Under the pieces are notes generated by a model. The model was not told the DNA's origin. It saw nothing but the letters and a program-made list of their open reading frames with translations, and ran no database searches. Below, piece after piece: positions 1 through 4,737 of a stretch of DNA of 6,778 nucleotides; positions within the stretch are counted from its first letter, which is position 1, and every line of letters begins with the position of its first letter. This DNA is from Candidatus Shapirobacteria bacterium CG09_land_8_20_14_0_10_38_17 (GTDB lineage Bacteria; Patescibacteriota; Microgenomatia; 0-14-0-10-38-17). The translations under genes and the position numbers were made by a program. Where the stretch lies: assembly GCA_002774085.1 (NCBI GenBank), contig PEZH01000032.1:1-6778 (forward strand), in the 5' to 3' direction.

Positions 1-7
1 CAATATA

Positions 8-1027
8 TCAACGTATTTTTATCGCCATTTCCACTAACCGGCAGGAATAACCCCATTCATTATCATACCAAGCCGCCAAATAAACCAAATCATCACTGAT
101 AACTTGGGTGAAGGCGGCATCCAATATCGCCGAAGCAGAATTCCCCACAATATCAGAAGAGACCAAAGGTTCATAGGAAACAGTCAAAATATTCTTTAGG
201 TCCTTCTTCGCTTTTTCCTCAAAAATTTGATTAACCTCATCAATGGTAGTTTTTCTTTTAACCTTAAACACAAAAGTAGAGTAGGAACCGCAAATGACCG
301 GGACTCGAATCGCCGAGGCGGCAAAGCGACCGGCAATTCGAGGATAAGCTGCCACCACCGACCTGGCCGCCCCCGTGCCGGTGGGAACTAAATTCTGCGC
401 CGCCGCTCGACCCCGACGTAAATCGGCCGAGGAGCCATCAGTTAATTCTTGACCGGCGGTATAGGCATGAACCGTGGTCATCATCGCCTCCAAAAACCCA
501 AACTCCTCCTCCATCACCTTCACAATTGGCGCCACACAATTAGTGGTACAAGAACCATTAGAAATTAATTTTTCCCCTTTATATTGCTTATCATTAACCC
601 CCAAGATATAGGTAGGGATAGAAGAATCCTTGGTAGGAGCAGAGATAATCACTTTCCGGGCACCGCCCTTAAAATGAGCTTCGGCATGGCGGTCACAAAA
701 AACACCAGTGCATTCCAAAACCATATCTACTTTATAGTTTTTCCAGGGAATCTTCCCCGGATCGCGCTGAGCTAAAATTGGGTATTCTTCTTTGCCAATT
801 TTAATACGGCCAATTTCTGATGCCAATTGAGGCGGCAAAACTTTAACCTCTTCATCTAAACGACCATAAACACTATCGTATTTCAGAAAATTTGCCCAGC
901 CCAAAACATCCATAGAGCCGGAGGTGTTGATCGCCGCCACCCTAATCTCCTTTGAATAATAACGACGAATCGCCCGTAAGGTCACCCGGCCAATACGGCC
1001 AAAACCATTAATAGCTAAATTCAACAT
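8..1027 (-). CDS. gap: Glyceraldehyde-3-phosphate dehydrogenase (type I), possibly NADP-using
   Basis: Cytosolic enzyme converting glyceraldehyde-3-phosphate, phosphate and NAD(P)+ to 1,3-bisphosphoglycerate. The 339 residues are a normal full length. The Rossmann motif NGFGRIGR is at residues 7-14, the catalytic SCTTNC puts the nucleophile at C160, and TVHAYT places the general base at H187. PTGTGAA (216-222), AIRVP (239-243) and WYDNEWGY (320-327) are also present. The ATG start at 1027 fits the family N-terminus. No clear Shine-Dalgarno is visible because a 9-bp repeat array abuts the start codon. Two cofactor positions are unusual: the usual Asp after strand 2 (IND) is INT with T35, and the usual Leu-Pro of the LDLPHKDLRR region is G198-S199. 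In characterised GAPDHs such changes go with NADP use, so dual or NADP specificity is inferred. It is the last gene of the tpiA-rpiB-pgk-gap cluster. Confidence 0.97.
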   Translation of the reverse strand: MLNLAINGFGRIGRVTLRAIRRYYSKEIRVAAINTSGSMDVLGWANFLKYDSVYGRLDEEVKVLPPQLASEIGRIKIGKEEYPILAQRDPGKIPWKNYKVDMVLECTGVFCDRHAEAHFKGGARKVIISAPTKDSSIPTYILGVNDKQYKGEKLISNGSCTTNCVAPIVKVMEEEFGFLEAMMTTVHAYTAGQELTDGSSADLRRGRAAAQNLVPTGTGAARSVVAAYPRIAGRFAASAIRVPVICGSYSTFVFKVKRKTTIDEVNQIFEEKAKKDLKNILTVSYEPLVSSDIVGNSASAILDAAFTQVISDDLVYLAAWYDNEWGYSCRLVEMAIKIR

Positions 1028-1028
1028 T

Positions 1029-1064
1029 ATACGACTTATAGGTCCTATAGGTCCTATATGACCT
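1029..1064. repeat. 9-bp tandem array (ATAGGTCCT-like, 4 units) between pgk and gap
   Basis: Four consecutive 9-mers fill most of the pgk-gap gap: ATACGACTT, ATAGGTCCT, ATAGGTCCT and ATATGACCT. The middle two are identical. The array ends one base before the gap start codon, so it occupies the position of the gap ribosome binding site. The GTCCTAT core is shared with the array at 2258-2293. Function is unknown. Confidence 0.75.
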
Positions 1065-1074
1065 ATCTTAATTT

Positions 1075-2127
1075 CTATTTCCTTAACGCTTCTATCCCCG
1101 GCAGAGTTCCGTTAGCCAAAAATGCTAACATGGCTCCACCACCAGAAGCGATATAATCCATATTACCAATTAAGCCTAACTTAGTCAATGCGCTTTGGGT
1201 ATCACCGCCGCCGGCTAAGACAAAAGCCTTGTTCGCTACAGCCACCTCAAACAGCTCTTTTGTACCTGTAAAAATATTTGCCTTTGTATTGCCTATCGGC
1301 CCGGCAAAAATTACTGTCCCTGCTTTTTTAATCTCCTCGCTAAACTGCCTTATTGTCTCCTTATTAATGTCATGCCCATCCTCTCTTAGCTTTCCTACCA
1401 AAACTTTATCATTATTTTTGAGATTTGAGATTTGAGATTTGAGATTTGGAAGTTTTCCTCCCACCAAAATCTTATCCACCCATTTAATCATTTTTCGAGC
1501 TGTTTCTAATTTATCCTCTTTAACCCCTCCTAAGACCAAGACCACTGGTCGGCGGGGATTTTCCCAAACCTTTGTCAAGGTAATTACCTCTTCCTCAAAT
1601 TTTAGGCCGGCGGCATGGGGCAAAAAACGCGGCAAACCAACAATAGAAGCGTGGCGGCGATGAGAACAAGAAAAGGCATCGTTGACATAAAAATCTGCTA
1701 ATTTCGCCCACCGTTTAGCCAAAATTAAGCTATTTCTCTCTTCACCTTTCAAAAAACGACTATTCTCTAACAGTAAAATTTCTCCCTTCTCCAAATTCTT
1801 CGCCCAACGCTCCGTTTCCTTCCCCACCGATTTTGGGCAAAATTTTACCTTCCTTTTATAACCAATCAGACCAAAAGCCAATTCATTCAATTTTTGAGCC
1901 ACCGGTGCTAAAGAGATAGATTCACCCCAATGAGAAAGTAAAATTACTCGTGCCCCTGAAGCAAATAAATAGCTTAAGGTATCAAGCGAAAAACGAATCC
2001 GGCTATCATCTTCAATCACCATCTTACCTTCTTCCTCCCTAAAAGGCACATTATAATCAACCCGCACCAAAACCCGCCGGCCATTAAAGTACGCTGGAAA
2101 ATAATCAGTAAGAATAGGGATAGACAT
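1075..2127 (-). CDS. pgk: Phosphoglycerate kinase, short form
   Basis: Transfers phosphate from 1,3-bisphosphoglycerate to ADP, giving ATP and 3-phosphoglycerate. From the chosen ATG the protein has 350 residues, against the usual 390-400. An upstream TTG at 2142 would add five residues, but the ATG sits about 10 nt after a GGA and gives MSIPIL. Family motifs, numbered from this ATG: RVDYNVPF (22-29), ENSRF (121-125), YVNDAF with HRRHAS (147-160), LGGVKEDKL (199-207) with the phosphate-binding Lys, and GGGD (306-309). Odd points: the SHLGRP loop is reduced to SHWGES, removing an Arg that normally helps bind 3-phosphoglycerate. The usual GPMGVFE reads GPIGNTK. The C-terminal domain is shortened, and its linker (about 228-237) is encoded by a 7-bp tandem array. 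The remaining core motifs suggest an active but trimmed enzyme. It lies 47 nt before gap. Confidence 0.95.
   Translation of the reverse strand: MSIPILTDYFPAYFNGRRVLVRVDYNVPFREEEGKMVIEDDSRIRFSLDTLSYLFASGARVILLSHWGESISLAPVAQKLNELAFGLIGYKRKVKFCPKSVGKETERWAKNLEKGEILLLENSRFLKGEERNSLILAKRWAKLADFYVNDAFSCSHRRHASIVGLPRFLPHAAGLKFEEEVITLTKVWENPRRPVVLVLGGVKEDKLETARKMIKWVDKILVGGKLPNLKSQISNLKNNDKVLVGKLREDGHDINKETIRQFSEEIKKAGTVIFAGPIGNTKANIFTGTKELFEVAVANKAFVLAGGGDTQSALTKLGLIGNMDYIASGGGAMLAFLANGTLPGIEALRK
1420..1447. repeat. 7-bp tandem array (GAGATTT x4) inside pgk
   Basis: Four perfect copies of GAGATTT lie within the pgk reading frame. On the coding strand (AAATCTC)n they encode NLKSQISNLK. Three units make 21 bp, so the array stays open in this frame. 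Gain or loss of one unit would shift the pgk frame. The array sits where the C-terminal domain is shortened relative to typical PGKs. Confidence 0.9.
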
Positions 2128-2257
2128 CTTATTAATTTCCAATTCTTAATTTTAAATTCCTATTCAATTTTTAATGCTTTAATTTTTAAACACTAGTCAT
2201 TAGACATTAAGCATTGATTAAAAATTAGTAATTAGAAATTTATCTTTCCTTTTATCT
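2128..2257. other. AT-rich spacer upstream of pgk with an imperfect inverted repeat
   Basis: This very AT-rich non-coding stretch lies between rpiB and pgk. The segment 2166-2183 (AATTTTTAATGCTTTAAT) is an imperfect inverted match to 2206-2226, so a weak hairpin could form. Short words such as TAATT, CATTA and AATTTTTAA recur. I see no convincing promoter, no GC-rich terminator with a T-run, and no RNA gene. Confidence 0.45.
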
Positions 2258-2293
2258 CGTCCTATTTGCCTTATTCGTCCCATCTGTCCTATT
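2258..2293. repeat. 9-bp tandem array (YGTCCTATT-like, 4 units) after rpiB
   Basis: Four degenerate 9-mers follow one another: CGTCCTATT, TGCCTTATT, CGTCCCATC and TGTCCTATT. The array begins one base beyond the rpiB stop codon, in the direction of transcription. It shares the GTCCTAT core with the array upstream of gap, so the two may be variants of one repeat type. Confidence 0.7.
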
Positions 2294-2294
2294 C

Positions 2295-2807
2295 TTATCT
2301 CGAGTCTATTTTCCTAATCCTCCGCCGGTGACTCGCCTTCCCATCAAACTTAGTTTTTAAAAATATTGCCACTATTTTCTTTATTTCTTCCCAGTTTAAA
2401 AAATCTGCCGGTAAGGCTAAGCAATTAATATCATCATCGCGGCGGCCGCCTTCAACCTGTCTTTCATTAAATCCCAAACCACAACGGATACCGGCAAAGC
2501 GATTGGCAACAATGTCAACACCAATCCCCGAGCCGCAAAATAATATCCCCCCATCTTGATCTTTACCCAGCGGCGGCCGGGTAATCTTTGGCGAGGATGT
2601 GAAAGCTTGCTTTCCCTGACGAGCCAAACGGTTACCAGCCGCCGCCATTCTAAATCCTAATTTTTGGGCAAAATCAGGATAATCATCATCGGGATCATAG
2701 CGATTATTACCCAAATCAACAACTTGATAGCCCCGCTTCCCAAGCCAAGCCTTTATCTTTTCCTTAAACTTAAATCCCCGATGGTCAGCAGCTAAGTAAA
2801 TTTTCAT
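2295..2807 (-). CDS. rpiB: Ribose-5-phosphate isomerase B (RpiB/LacAB family) with a 25-residue insertion
   Basis: Interconverts ribose-5-phosphate and ribulose-5-phosphate, linking glycolytic intermediates to nucleotide precursors. From the ATG at 2807 the protein has 170 residues, against about 145-150 in the family. An ATG at 2813 and a TTG at 2819 are alternative starts, but MKIYLAADHRG matches the family N-terminus best. Visible motifs: ADHRG (7-11) with the substrate-binding Asp-His, DYPDF (42-46), CGSGIG (91-96) with the catalytic Cys, and ANRFAGIRCGL (101-111). The excess length lies between DYPDF and CGSGIG and is encoded by a 76-nt palindrome. The usual CHD motif with a catalytic His is absent here: the protein reads GFNERQ, with no His nearby. 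The family call is secure, but the exact sugar phosphate is less so. No Shine-Dalgarno is visible, and the start follows an 8-bp repeat array that overlaps the end of tpiA. Confidence 0.9.
   Translation of the reverse strand: MKIYLAADHRGFKFKEKIKAWLGKRGYQVVDLGNNRYDPDDDYPDFAQKLGFRMAAAGNRLARQGKQAFTSSPKITRPPLGKDQDGGILFCGSGIGVDIVANRFAGIRCGLGFNERQVEGGRRDDDINCLALPADFLNWEEIKKIVAIFLKTKFDGKASHRRRIRKIDSR
2570..2645. repeat. 76-nt palindromic element inserted in frame within rpiB
   Basis: The two 38-nt halves are imperfect inverted repeats. The outer arms are GCGGCGGCC and its near complement at 2637-2645. The middle arms are TTTGGC (2588-2593) against GCCAAA (2623-2628). The inner arms are GAAAGC (2601-2606) against GCTTTC (2609-2614). 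The length matches the roughly 25 extra codons of this RpiB relative to its family, so the palindrome is probably the inserted unit. On the coding strand it reads AAGNRLARQ, then QAFTSSPKITRP. One arm recurs in tpiA at 3168-3197. Confidence 0.7.
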
Positions 2808-2815
2808 ATTCATTA

Positions 2816-2847
2816 ACAATATAACAATTTAGCAATGTAACAATGTA
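2816..2847. repeat. 8-bp tandem array (ACAATNTA, 4 units) across the tpiA-rpiB junction
   Basis: Consecutive units are ACAATATA, ACAATTTA, GCAATGTA and ACAATGTA. The array encodes the last residues of tpiA (TLLHC) plus its stop codon, and fills the gap up to the rpiB start. A three-unit copy of the same family lies in inverted orientation at 6738-6761. Confidence 0.8.
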
Positions 2848-3542
2848 AGCATTTCTTTTATCTTCTCTTCCGGGTCTTCACTTAAAACCACTGCCGAGGA
2901 AACCAACACCCCCATTGCCCCCATCTTTTTAGCCAACAAAACGTCTTTGCCGCTATGTATCCCCGCGCCGACAATTAACGGCATATCGTATCTCCTGCAA
3001 ATTCTCACCGCTTTCTCCACCGCCCTGGGCTTCTCCCGACTCACCGATACTGTTCCCCCAATCAGCTCCGGCGGCTCATAGGCTAAAAAATCAGGCTTTA
3101 ATTTTACCAATCGCTCTAACTGTCCCAAAGTTCGACAACAAACCATCACCTGAAAAGTCCGTCCCTCCTGACGAGCAAAACGGTTACCGGCCACCGCTAC
3201 CACTGCCACTCTTTTTAATATCTGCCTAATCTTCCCCGGCGGAATCCGATGTTCAGAATGATTTAATAAAGTCCCCACCGCCCCAGCTTCAACCACCGCC
3301 TCCAAATTTATCCAACCCGTGTGCTGACCCGACTCTTGCCAATCAATATGCTGAACCCAGGGAGAAACTTCCGTTTCCTTCCTTACCCGATAAATATCCA
3401 CTGCCTGAACAACGGGAATAATAGTCATCTTCTTTTCTTCACCCAACTTCTGACAAATTCTGGCCAACCTCACCGCTTCCATTCCCCTCCCTTGAGGATA
3501 AGTCTTAAAGTTAACAAAAATTTTAAAATTTGATTTAATCAT
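2829..3542 (-). CDS. tpiA: Triosephosphate isomerase, archaeal type, with a short insertion
   Basis: Interconverts dihydroxyacetone phosphate and glyceraldehyde-3-phosphate, feeding the adjacent gap and pgk products. From the ATG at 3542 it has 237 residues, shorter than the roughly 250 of typical bacterial TIM and slightly longer than archaeal forms (about 220-225). An ATG at 3557 would overlap the upstream stop codon; 3542 leaves 5 nt and fits the family start better. Motifs: VNFKTY with N11 and K13, LLNHSEHR with catalytic H95, YEPPELIGG with catalytic E156, and GAGIHSG (192-198) and GVLVSSAVV (211-219) for phosphate binding. NHSE plus EPPELIG is the archaeal signature. Around residues 113-129 there are extra residues (AGNRFARQEGR) encoded by a sequence repeated in rpiB. 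The C-terminal TLLHC is encoded by a tandem array, so the original C-terminus may have been replaced. Confidence 0.95.
   Translation of the reverse strand: MIKSNFKIFVNFKTYPQGRGMEAVRLARICQKLGEEKKMTIIPVVQAVDIYRVRKETEVSPWVQHIDWQESGQHTGWINLEAVVEAGAVGTLLNHSEHRIPPGKIRQILKRVAVVAVAGNRFARQEGRTFQVMVCCRTLGQLERLVKLKPDFLAYEPPELIGGTVSVSREKPRAVEKAVRICRRYDMPLIVGAGIHSGKDVLLAKKMGAMGVLVSSAVVLSEDPEEKIKEMLTLLHC
3152..3197. repeat. Partial copy of the rpiB palindromic element inside tpiA
   Basis: The 30-nt core at 3168-3197 matches 2616-2645 in rpiB at 27 of 30 positions, in the same orientation and reading frame (AGNRFARQ against AGNRLARQ). Similarity continues weakly to about 3152. The opposite arm of the palindrome is not recognisable, so this looks like a half or decayed copy. 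It coincides with extra residues relative to archaeal TIM between the NHSEHR helix and the next beta strand (FQVMVCC). Confidence 0.7.
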
Positions 3543-3547
3543 TGCTG

Positions 3548-4648
3548 TTAAACCCATCCAAAAAGCATTGCTAAACCTAAAAATAGAATAATTATTCCCG
3601 ATAAAAGATTAATTTTAACCATATTGTTCTCCTTCCAAGAAGAAACATTATCTATAGTCGCTAAACCAGCGTAACAAACTAAAGTAATACCCAACATCGG
3701 CAAAACAAAAATAAAATTATAAAAAGCCAACCAAGGTAAGGTTTTTATAATCTGTAAAGACGACAAAAGCCCGCCGGTAATAATGTAGGGACCAATCGTG
3801 CAAGGAAGAAGAAAAATTGTCACTAAACCCCCGATAGCAAAAGCTCCTCGCGGATTAGTAATTTTAGTTAAAAGTTTGCCAACTTGGGGAAGAACCGGGC
3901 AGGAAGAATGCCCACACAAGGCTTCTTTAATATTCAAAATACCCAAAACAATCGCCGCCAACCCCAAAGCCTTATAAAGAAAAAGCCTAACACCAGCTAA
4001 AGCCTGAACTAACTGGAAAAATTTAATAATCGCCAATCCGTAAAAAAAATACATAACAAAAACAGAAAAAGTAAAAGCCAAACCCGCTAATAAAACATCT
4101 TTCTTTTTGCCGGGATTATAAGCCAAAATTGTCATCAACATCACCAGTAACACCGATAAAGCGCAAGGATTAACGGCGTCGGCGACCGCTAAAGAAAAAA
4201 CCTTTCCCAAGGTAAACCCCTCTTTTAACACCAATTCTTTTTCCGTCCTTTCGCCGATTACTTCCCCACCATCTTTAACAGCCAATTTTTTTTTCACTAT
4301 TTCCTCTATTTGTCGGCCGGTAGTCGCCTCGCCACCAAAACCAATAACATAATCCTCTCCCCAAAAAAACATCGGCACTCCCAAGGGTTCAATATCATAA
4401 TCCCGACAAACCTCTTTAAATTTAGCCAAACCCTCTGGATGAGTATAAATTTCGTAATCCTCTATTGCTAATTTTGGATATTTCTCCTCTAATGTTTTCA
4501 AAAAATCTTTTTCTTCAAAACAATGAGGACAGCCTTCACCCCAGAAAAAATAAGCCTTTGACTGGTCATCGGCCAAAACTGCGCCGGCCGACAAAAAACT
4601 AAAAACCAAAACTAAAACAGCGATTATTAATAATTTTCTTTTTTTCAT
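3548..4648 (-). CDS. Thioredoxin-like domain fused to a CcdA/DsbD-type membrane electron carrier
   Basis: Probable thiol-disulfide interchange protein that moves reducing equivalents across the cytoplasmic membrane to an extracytoplasmic thioredoxin domain. The 366 residues begin with a signal peptide (MKKRK, hydrophobic stretch 6-20, AGAVLA by residue 26). A thioredoxin-like domain follows, with CPHC at C40/C43 and a GVP cis-Pro at P92. From about 148 come some six hydrophobic segments (148-173, 184-209, 215-240, 267-295, 302-328, 346-366). They include NPCA (C162) and LPCTIGPYI (C283), the two membrane cysteines typical of CcdA/DsbD. A further Cys pair (C245, C250) lies in a loop. The fusion puts donor and carrier in one chain; direction and partners are inferred. 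The ATG at 4648 lacks a visible Shine-Dalgarno. The gene runs to within 5 nt of tpiA, and its upstream region is now the left end of a tnpB element. Confidence 0.88.
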   Translation of the reverse strand: MKKRKLLIIAVLVLVFSFLSAGAVLADDQSKAYFFWGEGCPHCFEEKDFLKTLEEKYPKLAIEDYEIYTHPEGLAKFKEVCRDYDIEPLGVPMFFWGEDYVIGFGGEATTGRQIEEIVKKKLAVKDGGEVIGERTEKELVLKEGFTLGKVFSLAVADAVNPCALSVLLVMLMTILAYNPGKKKDVLLAGLAFTFSVFVMYFFYGLAIIKFFQLVQALAGVRLFLYKALGLAAIVLGILNIKEALCGHSSCPVLPQVGKLLTKITNPRGAFAIGGLVTIFLLPCTIGPYIITGGLLSSLQIIKTLPWLAFYNFIFVLPMLGITLVCYAGLATIDNVSSWKENNMVKINLLSGIIILFLGLAMLFGWV

Positions 4649-4657
4649 ATGTTTGTA

Positions 4658-4700
4658 GGCAAGGAAACCCAGCCATCTTTAGCGGCTGGGAGGAATTGCC
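4658..4700. repeat. Left-end hairpin of the tnpB element
   Basis: The inner stem is CCCAGCC (4668-4674) paired with GGCTGGG (4684-4690) around the loop ATCTTTAGC. The outer stem is GGCAA (4658-4662) paired with TTGCC (4696-4700), separated by an internal mismatch. This is the usual form of an IS200/IS605 left-end structure recognised as single-stranded DNA by TnpA. No T-run follows, so it is not a typical intrinsic terminator. Confidence 0.8.
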
Positions 4701-4729
4701 TTGACCTCCATATTGGTATATGATATAAT
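4701..4729 (+). promoter_or_regulatory. Strong sigma70-like promoter of tnpB giving a near-leaderless mRNA
   Basis: The -35 box TTGACC (4701-4706) and a perfect -10 box TATAAT (4724-4729) are separated by 17 nt. A start site about 7 nt after the -10 box falls at 4736, only two bases before the tnpB ATG at 4738. The transcript would then have essentially no 5' leader and no ribosome binding site. The -35 box directly follows the left-end hairpin. Confidence 0.75.
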
Positions 4730-4737
4730 AACTCTAT

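Noticed and set aside
297..345. GGCGGCAAAGCGACCGGCA in gap as another element copy
   Set aside because: It encodes AGRFAAS in a position aligned with normal GAPDH, with no extra length.
1029..1064. Short regular repeats as a CRISPR array
   Set aside because: The 9-bp units are contiguous with no spacers, and no cas genes are present; the same holds for the other arrays.
1229..1663. Two plus-strand open frames antisense to pgk
   Set aside because: Short, without motifs, and overlapping a clear PGK; treated as shadows.
4320..4345. GGCCGGTAGTCGCCTCGCC in the ccdA-like gene as a third copy of the palindromic element
   Set aside because: Only a few bases of GC-rich resemblance, no shared core, and the encoded GGEATTGRQ fits an ordinary protein sequence.
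4668..4690. Left-end hairpin as an intrinsic terminator
   Set aside because: The stem is strong but no T-run follows on either strand, and its position and loop match a transposon end.
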